5,896 nt of DNA from Candidatus Roizmanbacteria bacterium (GCA_024653645.1 JANLHK010000048.1:1-5896); one strand, 5' to 3'. Numbered from the stretch's first letter, positions 1 through 5,896 are shown. Notes: generated by a model from the letters alone, not told the origin. Made by a program: numbers and translations.

Positions 1-1
1 T

Positions 2-169
2 ATTGACGGAAATAAGCAAAATAGAGTGGTATGGCATGATCCTGACAAAGAAAAGAATAACGGACCAACGAGTCTTCTTGCCGCCGCACGAAGCCTTACG
101 CGCTATAACCAGAAACTCCAGGCTGTACGAAGCAGACCACTTTCAACCGTTAATAACCCTGTGGTATAA
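2..169 (+). CDS. 3' end of an unrecognised protein (partial, start lies outside the window)
   Basis: This frame is open from the window edge and ends at TAA 167-169, giving 55 visible residues. The tail is hydrophilic and contains a stretch reading SLLAAARSLTRYNQKLQAV, likely helical, before a short end NNPVV. I recognise no family. The main support is the junction: its stop shares one base with the first ATG of the next gene (TAATG, 167-171), a typical arrangement for coupled genes in an operon. A competing open frame at 3-233 runs 65 bases into the glycosyltransferase gene and is less likely. If it really belongs to the glycosyltransferase operon it may be another carbohydrate-related enzyme, but that is context only. 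Confidence 0.5.
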   Translation: MDGNKQNRVVWHDPDKEKNNGPTSLLAAARSLTRYNQKLQAVRSRPLSTVNNPVV

Positions 170-170
170 T
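162..170 (+). promoter_or_regulatory. Perfect extended -10 promoter element (TGGTATAAT) placed for a leaderless transcript
   Basis: TGGTATAAT at 162-170 matches the TGn-TATAAT extended -10 consensus exactly. A weak -35 candidate, TTCAAC at 142-147 (3 of 6 matches), lies 17 bases upstream, but extended -10 promoters can work without a good -35. Transcription would start about 7 bases downstream, near 176-178, which is the ATG at 178. The message would then have almost no 5' leader, in keeping with the missing Shine-Dalgarno sequence. The element overlaps the stop codon of the upstream gene. Chance occurrence cannot be excluded. Confidence 0.45.
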
Positions 171-1446
171 GGCAAATATGTCAGCCAAAAAAATTACGAG
201 AGTTTGTTTTCTGAATCCCCACGGATACGTTGAGTACCCGCCACCCTTGGGTAAAACCGATACCGGCGGCCAAACACTCTATGAATTTCAGCTGGCACAG
301 GCACTGGGGAAAAAAGGCATTAAGGTGGATATTGTTACCCGCCAGTTTGATGACCGTAAAACCGAAGAGCAAGTATTTGAGAACGTTAAAATCGTCCGTA
401 TTCCCTGCGGCGGTCCCACCTTTGTGGCTAAAGAGAAAATGTTTGAGCTGATGCCCGAATTCGTTGATCGATTTGTTGAATATATCGCCAAAACAAAAAA
501 GAAATATTCCATTATTCACTCCCACTACTGGGACGCCGGGTATGCCGGTATGCTGCTTAAAAAAGAGCTGAATATTCCCCATGTTCATAGCCCTCATTCA
601 TTAGGCAAGCTCAAGAATATTGAAATGGCCGTTGAGGACTTGCCTATAGCCAAGCTTAAGCCTGCCTACCGGTACCACGTGCGCATTGCACTTGAACAAC
701 GTATTTACAACTCTGCCGATGCCGTTCATGTATTATGTGAAACGAACCGTATCCAGTTGCTGCGCCATTACATTGTAGACTTTGAAAAAATTAAGGTTAT
801 ATTCCCCGGTGTCGATACCCAAGCATTTACGCCAAAATCAAATGGGGTGGATCGCAATATCAAACTGAAGGAAAACGCCATATTAACCATGTGCCGTTTT
901 GTACCAGCAAAAGGCATCGACCGTGTTATTGAGGCAGTATCACTGCTGCGCAATCGCATACCTTTCCATTTGTACATGGGGGGAGGAACCATAGACGAAT
1001 ACCAGTCTGACGAAGAACGAATCAATAATGAGCGGGTAAGAGAATATATTAAAAAATACAAGCTTCAGAATTACTGCACCTTCCTGGGATACGTAGACCA
1101 CGATAAAATACTTCCCGGCTACTATCGCAAAGCGGACATTTTTATTCTTCCCAGCCGCTTTGAACCGTTTGGTTTAACTACCCTTGAAGCTATGGCCTGT
1201 GGCACCGTACCGCTGGTATCAAGCGTCGCCGGAAGCAAAGAAGTTATTATTGACGGCCTGAATGGGTATACCGTCGATACTCACAACCGCAAAAAACTCG
1301 CGGAGGCTATATTCAAAGTACTCAGCGACCCCAAACTGAAGAAAAAAGTTTCTGAAAATGCAGCATTCACCATGCGTGAACACTATTCATGGGATCACAT
1401 CGTAGACAAATTTATTAAGCTCTATACCGATCTTTCGGAGAAATGA
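169..1446 (+). CDS. Sucrose-phosphate-synthase-like family 4 glycosyltransferase
   Basis: This is a 425-residue GT-B, retaining glycosyltransferase that should move a sugar from a nucleotide-sugar donor to an acceptor in the cytoplasm. Its closest pattern is bacterial sucrose-phosphate or sucrose synthase: TDTGGQ at residues 30-35 (acceptor/donor loop), HSHYWDAG at 117-124, HSLGKLK at 143-149, PGVD at 213-216, the donor-binding R243 and K248 in MCRFVPAKGID, and the E-x7-E motif E332/E340 in FEPFGLTTLE. It stops after the two Rossmann domains, so it has no fused phosphatase domain, and no separate phosphatase is visible nearby. The start is ambiguous: ATG 169 overlaps the upstream stop, whereas ATG 178 (MSAKK) fits the extended -10 at 162-170. 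The exact product (sucrose-6-phosphate, mannosylfructose-phosphate or another glycoside) cannot be read from sequence; the GT4 assignment itself is secure. Confidence 0.93.
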   Translation: MANMSAKKITRVCFLNPHGYVEYPPPLGKTDTGGQTLYEFQLAQALGKKGIKVDIVTRQFDDRKTEEQVFENVKIVRIPCGGPTFVAKEKMFELMPEFVDRFVEYIAKTKKKYSIIHSHYWDAGYAGMLLKKELNIPHVHSPHSLGKLKNIEMAVEDLPIAKLKPAYRYHVRIALEQRIYNSADAVHVLCETNRIQLLRHYIVDFEKIKVIFPGVDTQAFTPKSNGVDRNIKLKENAILTMCRFVPAKGIDRVIEAVSLLRNRIPFHLYMGGGTIDEYQSDEERINNERVREYIKKYKLQNYCTFLGYVDHDKILPGYYRKADIFILPSRFEPFGLTTLEAMACGTVPLVSSVAGSKEVIIDGLNGYTVDTHNRKKLAEAIFKVLSDPKLKKKVSENAAFTMREHYSWDHIVDKFIKLYTDLSEK

Positions 1447-1461
1447 TATGCTATATGAGTC

Positions 1462-2559
1462 ATGAAAATTGCATATTTTATTTCTAACCGCTCTACCATT
1501 CCCTCTGCTCCGGATCAGATAACCGCTTCAACGACCGTCGTTCTCAACATCATTAACGAGCTTAAATCGCGCCACGAAATTACCGTTTATGCTGCGCAGG
1601 GCAGCCGTATTGATGGAGTAAAAGTGATAGATTTAGGGCTTCCTCCTTTTCTCGTTGATTCCAGCTCAGCCAGCAATGATTGGATCACCAAAGCAGTACT
1701 TACCATGAAACAACTCTATATCGGCAAGCTGTTTGAAGATGCTTCGCAATACGACATTATCCATTTGCACACCGAGCCCAGCTATTTGGCTATGCCCTTT
1801 GTACCGTTGATTAAAACGCCGGTTTTAATCACGACTCACAACACCTATCATCCGTTTGAGGAACCCATTTTTAAACACTTTGATGGCCATGTCAACTTTT
1901 CCGCCCTCTCTCATGCGCAGGCAAAGCTTCATCCTCTACAACAGGAAGTGCCGGTCATCTATAACGGTATACCGGTTGAGCAATTCTCTGTTGATAATGG
2001 TGAGGGTAATTACTTCCTGTTCTTAGGTCGTATGGTCCATGACAAAGGTATTGATACCTTTTTGGAGCTGGCACAAAAAACCCCGGATCAACGATTCGCG
2101 GTTTCAGGCAAGGGAGAAAAACAGTATGAGGATACTGCACAGCTTCTCGCACGCACACATACAAACATTGCATATAAAGGCATATTGCATCGGGAGTCAA
2201 AAGACTGGTCTGAAGCATTTGGGAAAGCTAAAGCACTTATTATGCCACTACATTGGGATGAACCCTTTGGTTTGGTGCCCATTGAAGCCATGGCTCACGG
2301 CACACCCGTTATTGCCTTCAATCGAGGAGCCATGTCGGAGATTATCGACCATGGCAAAAACGGCTACCTTATACCCGAAGCTGATGGAATCCAGGGACTG
2401 CAAAAGGCTATAACCCATATCAACAGCCTATCTCCGGATGCCTATCTTGCATTACGGCAGGAAGCGCGGAAAAAAATTGAGTCAACTTTCTCTGCTGGCA
2501 CGATGGGGCGCAATTACGAACAGCTCTACGAAAAAATTATTGCTCACCAATCATCATGA
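1462..2559 (+). CDS. Family 4 glycosyltransferase (GT-B fold)
   Basis: The 365-residue product is a cytoplasmic GT4-type glycosyltransferase. The N-terminal acceptor domain begins MKIAYFISNR and includes DIIHLHTEPSYLA (98-110) and TTHNTYHPFEEP (124-135). The linker YNGIP (167-171) leads into the donor domain, with R190 and K195 in LGRMVHDKGID and the E-x7-E motif E267/E275 in DEPFGLVPIEAMAHG. These residues normally bind the nucleotide-sugar diphosphate. An in-frame TGA at 1456-1458 leaves ATG 1462 as the first possible start; no usable Shine-Dalgarno lies near it (GGAG at 1437-1440 is 21 bases away). The gap to the previous gene is 15 bases and the next gene overlaps its stop by 4 bases, which argues for one operon. 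Donor and acceptor are unknown; the order of genes suggests stepwise assembly of a glycan. Confidence 0.92.
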   Translation: MKIAYFISNRSTIPSAPDQITASTTVVLNIINELKSRHEITVYAAQGSRIDGVKVIDLGLPPFLVDSSSASNDWITKAVLTMKQLYIGKLFEDASQYDIIHLHTEPSYLAMPFVPLIKTPVLITTHNTYHPFEEPIFKHFDGHVNFSALSHAQAKLHPLQQEVPVIYNGIPVEQFSVDNGEGNYFLFLGRMVHDKGIDTFLELAQKTPDQRFAVSGKGEKQYEDTAQLLARTHTNIAYKGILHRESKDWSEAFGKAKALIMPLHWDEPFGLVPIEAMAHGTPVIAFNRGAMSEIIDHGKNGYLIPEADGIQGLQKAITHINSLSPDAYLALRQEARKKIESTFSAGTMGRNYEQLYEKIIAHQSS

Positions 2560-3713
2560 AGGTACGTCTCGGCATCGATGTTCGCAACCTCACTCAAAAA
2601 CGCAGCGGGTTGGTAGGATACGTCACCAGTTTAGTGAGCCAGTTGGCAGCTGACGATCACTATGACCTTGTTCTTTTCTACAACCGAACCTACCGAGACT
2701 ATATCACCAGTCTTCTACCGCCCAATGTAACGCTCATACCTCTGTATTTCGACCCTCATTTCCTGAGCGTAAAAAACTTTTTGTTCGAACGATTTCAGTT
2801 AAAAAAAATTATTACCGATCAAAAACTGTCACTGTTCCATAACCCATTCGGCTACGGCGTCCCGCCCCATATGCCAATACCCACGCTCCTGACTGTTCAT
2901 GATGTGATACCGCTTGCCGGCGGCTATGATGATTTGAGTCTGTTTCAACGGTACATTTTTAGACAATCCCTTGCTACCTCCGTCGCATCTGCAAGCCATA
3001 TTGTTGCCATATCTGCCTTTACCGCCTCAGAACTCAAGCGCTGCATACCGCTTGCCGCCTCCCGTCCTATTTCGATAGTTCACAACGGCTATGATGATCT
3101 CACAAACATTCACTACTCTGCAGAAAAATTGGCATCGGTACACGATAAAACATTTATCCTGTATCTGGGAAGCGGCGTGCAGCGCAAAAATATAACGAAC
3201 TTAGTTAAGGCATTCATTCATTTTAAGAAAAAAACAGGTTCCGACTCCATGCTGGTAGTGGTATCAAAGTTTGACCGCCCGGAAACCAAAAAATATAAAA
3301 ATGCAGCTCAGCAGCTGTTGCGAAAAGAGGGTTTATTTGATTCTGTCGTATTTCCCGGATATCTTGACCAAGCACAAATATCATATGCATTACGGCACTG
3401 CAGCGCATTTATTTATCCATCGTTTTATGAAGGATTCGGTTTGCCCATTCTGGAGGCCATGGCCTTTGATAAGCCCGTTATCTGCTCCAACATCCCTCCA
3501 TTCCATGAGATTGCAGGTGAAAATAATCTGTTTTTCGATCCACATAATGTTAACGATATCGCCCATGCCATAGAACAGGTCTTGACTAATGATGCCGTAC
3601 GGGCACAACTTATTAAAAACGCTCAAGAGCGCAAAAATATGTTTTCATGGGAAAAAATGGTGAAAGAATACGAGCTGATCTATCAGCAAATGGCCGTGCG
3701 TTCAGATCAATGA
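2556..3713 (+). CDS. Family 4 glycosyltransferase, WbpY/mannosyltransferase-B-like
   Basis: This 385-residue GT-B enzyme begins with GIDVRNL (6-12) and SGLVGYVTSL (17-26), a variant of the SGIGRY-type N-terminal loop of the WbpY/MtfB-like GT4 branch. HNPFGYGVPPHMPIPTLLTVHD (95-116), a serine acceptor-domain helix near AISAFTASEL (151-160) and HNGYDD (176-181) follow. The donor domain has R210-K211 in GSGVQRKNI and the E-x7-E pair E292/E300 in YEGFGLPILEAMA. Members of this branch often add mannose or a related hexose in O-antigen or other surface polysaccharide pathways; that is family knowledge, not shown here. ATG 2556 overlaps the previous TGA (ATGA, 2556-2559), so translation is likely coupled. 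There is no Shine-Dalgarno. Its last 12 bases overlap the end of the convergent endonuclease IV gene. Confidence 0.92.
   Translation: MKVRLGIDVRNLTQKRSGLVGYVTSLVSQLAADDHYDLVLFYNRTYRDYITSLLPPNVTLIPLYFDPHFLSVKNFLFERFQLKKIITDQKLSLFHNPFGYGVPPHMPIPTLLTVHDVIPLAGGYDDLSLFQRYIFRQSLATSVASASHIVAISAFTASELKRCIPLAASRPISIVHNGYDDLTNIHYSAEKLASVHDKTFILYLGSGVQRKNITNLVKAFIHFKKKTGSDSMLVVVSKFDRPETKKYKNAAQQLLRKEGLFDSVVFPGYLDQAQISYALRHCSAFIYPSFYEGFGLPILEAMAFDKPVICSNIPPFHEIAGENNLFFDPHNVNDIAHAIEQVLTNDAVRAQLIKNAQERKNMFSWEKMVKEYELIYQQMAVRSDQ
3663..3687 (-). terminator. Weak candidate terminator for the minus-strand unit, inside the glycosyltransferase gene
   Basis: Read on the minus strand, GCTGATAGATCAGC at 3687-3674 is an inverted repeat that folds as a 5-bp stem with a 4-base loop. 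It is followed by TCGTATTCTTT (3673-3663), which is T-rich but interrupted. It begins 15 bases beyond the endonuclease IV stop, the right place for termination. The poor T-tract and location in the opposing coding sequence make this tentative. Confidence 0.2.
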
Positions 3714-4535
3714 TTGCAGGATCTTCCTGTTTTTTGCGTCCGGCCCGGTGTCATCAAATCCCGGTACTTCCAGAATAAACGGCTTATCACGCAATAACGG
3801 CTGAGCCAAGATATGTTTAAACCCTTCTTTTCCAATACTTCCCTCTCCGATATTCTCATGACGATCTTTGCCGCTCGCAAAAGGGGTTTTTGAATCATTG
3901 GCATGCACACAAACCAGATGTTCAATACCAATTACCCTATCAAAATCATCCAGCCATGCACCGAATTGTTCGGTATCACGCACATCAAGGCCAGTGGCAA
4001 ATGCATGCTGAGTATCAAAACATACCCTTAGCCTATTTGATCCCACACCCTCAAACAGCATTTGCAACTGCTCAAGGGTTGACCCAACTTTGGAAGCGCC
4101 TGCCGCATTTTCCATCACAAAATTCTGATCATCGGGAGTATCGGCCAATATGTCTTTGATTGCATCAATGACTTGCTGTTTTGCCTCATGCATATCCTGT
4201 TTCCCCCAATTCCCCACATGGACAATACTACCGACCGTACCACAGTAATGGCCAAAACGCATATAATCGATGATTGAATTCATTGACCACTGTAATAAAT
4301 CCTGACGGGGCGTTGCCAGATTCAGTAAATAAATAGCATGAAAAAATACGGACGATATATGCGCGTCATTCCATAATTGCTTAAATGCTGTACCCTGATC
4401 CGGTGTATGCGCAATCTTACGGAAACTCTGCGGAGGACTGGGAAATAATTGCATTACTTCAAATTCTTCAGCTACTGCCCGCTCTACCGCCTTAGGCAGG
4501 CCGCCTGCCGCTGATACATGTCCCCCAATTATCAT
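3702..4535 (-). CDS. nfo: Endonuclease IV (AP endonuclease, Nfo/TIM-barrel family)
   Basis: The 277-residue protein should cut the phosphodiester bond 5' to abasic sites in base excision repair and also clear blocked 3' ends, using a trinuclear zinc centre in a TIM barrel. All nine metal ligands expected from the Escherichia coli enzyme can be assigned: H66 (FFHAIYLLNLA), H106 (VHVG), E142 (MENAAG), D174 and H177 (FDTQHAFATG), H211 (VHANDSK), D224 and H226 (KDRHENIGEG) and E256 (ILEVPG). The DNA-inserting Tyr/Leu pair also seems kept (Y69, L70). Length is typical for the family. Small deviations are ENAAG for the usual ENTAG and LFPSPPQSFRK where many members have a PR-W motif. ATG 4535 overlaps the pth stop (ATGA, 4535-4532). 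The 3' end overlaps the convergent glycosyltransferase gene by 12 bases. Confidence 0.95.
   Translation of the reverse strand: MIIGGHVSAAGGLPKAVERAVAEEFEVMQLFPSPPQSFRKIAHTPDQGTAFKQLWNDAHISSVFFHAIYLLNLATPRQDLLQWSMNSIIDYMRFGHYCGTVGSIVHVGNWGKQDMHEAKQQVIDAIKDILADTPDDQNFVMENAAGASKVGSTLEQLQMLFEGVGSNRLRVCFDTQHAFATGLDVRDTEQFGAWLDDFDRVIGIEHLVCVHANDSKTPFASGKDRHENIGEGSIGKEGFKHILAQPLLRDKPFILEVPGFDDTGPDAKNRKILQSLI
3717..3735 (+). terminator. Putative intrinsic terminator of the glycosyltransferase unit
   Basis: CAGGA-TCT-TCCTG at 3717-3729 forms a 5-bp stem with a 3-base loop (a further G-U pair is possible at 3716/3730) and runs directly into six T residues at 3730-3735. It starts 4 bases after the stop of the last glycosyltransferase gene, where a terminator would be expected, although it lies within the opposing nfo coding sequence. 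The stem is short, so it may be weak. Confidence 0.42.
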
Positions 4536-4999
4536 AGGGTAGGAATAATAACATGAAATATCTCATGGAGTGTTTTAAGCTCCTCATCAGTAAAACGCTG
4601 CAGCACATAGGTATCCCCAGGAATACGAAATGCTGCGCTGCGGTTATCAACGCCGATACGAATGCGATAAAAATCTTTCGTGCCTAATCGCTCTTCAATG
4701 GATTGAATACCGTAATGGAGTTTGGGCCCGACCCCTTTTTGCTTTTTCCATAACCCCAATCGAAGATCAAGGTCGTCGTGTACCACAATAATATCCTCAG
4801 GAAGGATCTTGTAATACTGTGCTTCTTTCGCTACCGCCTCACCTGATGCATTCATATAGGTGTCGGGCTTCAGTAAACGAAACCGACTATCCTGTGGCTC
4901 AAGGTGTTTGGCCAGCTCATCAACAAACAAAAAGCCGGCATTGTGGCGAGTATTCTTGTATTGATCTCCGGGATTTCCTAGGCCTACAATTAATTTCAT
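4532..4999 (-). CDS. pth: Peptidyl-tRNA hydrolase, unusually short
   Basis: This enzyme hydrolyses the ester bond of peptidyl-tRNA released from stalled ribosomes so that the tRNA can be reused. Bacterial Pth signatures are clear: GLGNPG (6-11) with N9, Y14, the catalytic H19 in TRHNAG, PDTYMN (45-50) with N50, VHDDLDL (73-79) with the catalytic aspartate D75, and FYRIRIGV (110-117). It has only 155 residues against about 190 in Escherichia coli. Roughly 17 residues are missing between HNAG and the PxTxMN motif, and the C-terminal helix region is cut short. The usual GGHNG loop reads KLHYG (93-97), so the Asn equivalent to E. coli N114 is Tyr96. The start ATG overlaps the upstream TGA (ATGA, 4999-4996) and the stop overlaps the nfo start in the same way. 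No Shine-Dalgarno is present. Confidence 0.93.
   Translation of the reverse strand: MKLIVGLGNPGDQYKNTRHNAGFLFVDELAKHLEPQDSRFRLLKPDTYMNASGEAVAKEAQYYKILPEDIIVVHDDLDLRLGLWKKQKGVGPKLHYGIQSIEERLGTKDFYRIRIGVDNRSAAFRIPGDTYVLQRFTDEELKTLHEIFHVIIPTL
4545..4553 (-). promoter_or_regulatory. Possible extended -10 element ahead of nfo
   Basis: TGTTATTAT on the minus strand (4553-4545) matches TGn plus five of six bases of TATAAT, and lies 9 bases before the nfo ATG. A start 6-8 bases downstream would leave a leader of only 1-3 bases. No -35 match was seen at 17 bases. The bases also encode Val-Ile-Ile in pth, so chance is a real alternative. Confidence 0.22.
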
Positions 5000-5896
5000 A
5001 GTACTATATCTCGAATACGATTTATCATGCTAATCCACCAGGAATCAATGGTTGCCTCTAATTCAATATCAGCAGATTGTATGGTTTTAGTTACCTTTTT
5101 AGGAGCATCCAGCACTTTTTGTGTTGTAAATGTTATCTTCTCAGGATCGACATGACTGCGGATTACCTGAACATTTGCCTCAATACTCGGCAGGTTCAGT
5201 TCAGACAGATTATTTATAGGCATTAACGGCAACGGTGTTGGCGGTATATAAGGTGATGGCGGTGGGTTGTACGTTTGGTTTCCAAAAGGAATAGTAATCA
5301 CTGGAACCTGGGTTGGCGATTGAGTCGGTAAGGTGGTAGTTGGTATTGTGGTTGAGGTTGGTGCAGGATTGGTTACACCAGGCGTTATTCCCGTTGTTGG
5401 TGTGGCAGTGGGCCGAGCCGTAGGCCGAGCCGTAGGCGAAGGTGCCGACGCAGTCGGCGAGGGAGCCGCTATACCCAATCGCTGTTCGATGGGAACGGAC
5501 GTTATTTTTCCGCAATAGGAATTATTGGCATGAGCACATTGGCAGCTCCCCCCGCATTCGTCATTCGAAGCCCCATTATTTTTAGCCTCAGTACACAAGT
5601 CCTGTGAACACCATAGCCGTTCCCAATACCCAATACATTTTGTGTATTGTCCCGTTCGGGCCATTTCATAACAACAGAGCGGTACATAGCCCGCACAACC
5701 ACGCTCATCACGTCCATCACCGTCACCCATACATGACTGAGCGCTTTTCATTTTGCTGCTGGTGTTAAGCTCGTCGTATCCATACCCATCGCAATTTGGA
5801 GCACGACTGCATACCTGCTCTCCGGGAATCTGATAATAGCCATCTTTACAATAACCGGAAATGTCGGTGGTCACGGTTGCAGACACTGAACGGGCT
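4996..5896 (-). CDS. Secreted or surface Cys-rich protein with Pro/Thr linker (5' end outside window)
   Basis: The frame is open to the window edge, so the 299 visible residues are the C-terminal part; the GTG at 5886 is probably internal. Numbering from 5895, residues 16-128 hold 14 cysteines (16, 29, 35, 55, 67, 74, 75, 87, 96, 101, 114, 118, 120, 128), an even number that suggests disulfides and so export. Residues 145-227 form a Pro/Thr/Ser-rich, low-complexity linker with an ARPT repeat, likely extended and perhaps glycosylated. Residues 228-299 are a charged C-terminal segment ending in SWWISMINRIRDIVL, which looks amphipathic rather than a clear membrane helix. No sortase motif is seen. 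I do not recognise the family; adhesion or envelope structure is a guess. The signal peptide, if any, is outside the window. Its TGA overlaps the pth start. Confidence 0.85.
   Translation of the reverse strand, partial: ARSVSATVTTDISGYCKDGYYQIPGEQVCSRAPNCDGYGYDELNTSSKMKSAQSCMGDGDGRDERGCAGYVPLCCYEMARTGQYTKCIGYWERLWCSQDLCTEAKNNGASNDECGGSCQCAHANNSYCGKITSVPIEQRLGIAAPSPTASAPSPTARPTARPTATPTTGITPGVTNPAPTSTTIPTTTLPTQSPTQVPVITIPFGNQTYNPPPSPYIPPTPLPLMPINNLSELNLPSIEANVQVIRSHVDPEKITFTTQKVLDAPKKVTKTIQSADIELEATIDSWWISMINRIRDIVL
5411..5434. repeat. Tandem 12-bp repeat coding for the Ala-Arg-Pro-Thr linker
   Basis: GGCCGAGCCGTA occurs twice in direct tandem (5411-5422 and 5423-5434), with degenerate copies continuing to about 5466 (GGCGAAGGTGCC, then GGCGAGGGAGCC). 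The unit length is a multiple of three, so gain or loss of copies keeps the minus-strand frame and only changes linker length. Confidence 0.8.

Noticed and set aside
3..233. 76-residue plus-strand open frame overlapping the first glycosyltransferase
   Set aside because: It runs 65 bases into a well-supported gene, has no recognisable motif, and the alternative frame at 2-169 ends in a neat TAATG junction.
181..597. 138-residue minus-strand open frame
   Set aside because: It lies entirely antisense to the conserved N-terminal half of the sucrose-synthase-like gene and shows no motifs; it is a shadow of that gene's codon pattern.
1437..1440. GGAG as a Shine-Dalgarno for the second glycosyltransferase
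   Set aside because: It is 21 bases from ATG 1462, too far, and the ATGs closer to it are in other frames.
3890..4159. 89-residue plus-strand open frame
   Set aside because: It is antisense to nfo codons that carry metal ligands (E142, D174, H177, H211) and has no motif of its own.
5000..5010. TATAGT sequence just before the pth start as a -10 element
   Set aside because: It ends only 3 bases before the ATG, so transcription would begin inside the gene; there is also no TGn extension.
5333..5518. Plus-strand Gly/Val-rich open frame
   Set aside because: It is the antisense reading of the Pro/Thr-rich linker; its composition follows from the repeat.

Overview
The window has the look of a compact bacterial genome, most probably a Candidate Phyla Radiation (Patescibacteria) or similarly reduced lineage. 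This is inference, not proof. It rests on tight gene packing with 4-base ATGA overlaps, no convincing Shine-Dalgarno sequence before any of the five visible starts, a very short peptidyl-tRNA hydrolase, a perfect extended -10 element sitting right at a start codon, and a secreted Cys-rich protein with a Pro/Thr linker. TGA ends several genes, so the Gracilibacteria/SR1 code with UGA as glycine does not apply. I see no rRNA, tRNA, CRISPR array or insertion sequence.

Layout: positions 2-169 hold the 3' end of an unrecognised gene on the plus strand. It is followed by three GT-B fold, family 4-type glycosyltransferases on the same strand: a sucrose-phosphate-synthase-like enzyme (169-1446), a second GT4 enzyme (1462-2559) and a third of the mannosyltransferase/WbpY-like type (2556-3713). 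They are spaced by a 1-base overlap, a 15-base gap and a 4-base overlap, so they probably form one transcription unit that builds a glycan or sugar conjugate.

The right half is on the minus strand and converges on the glycosyltransferases. In transcription order it has a large secreted or surface protein cut by the window edge (5896-4996), a compact peptidyl-tRNA hydrolase (4999-4532) and endonuclease IV (4535-3702), each joined to the next by an ATGA overlap. The two units overlap tail to tail by 12 bases (3702-3713). The likely transcription stop signals therefore lie inside the opposing gene's 3' end.

The plus-strand unit looks like envelope or carbohydrate work. The minus-strand unit mixes a surface protein with translation rescue (Pth) and DNA repair (Nfo). 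The points most worth a second look are the apparently leaderless promoter at 162-178, the Cys-rich module with its conserved-looking C-terminal tail, and the Pth with Tyr in place of a key Asn.
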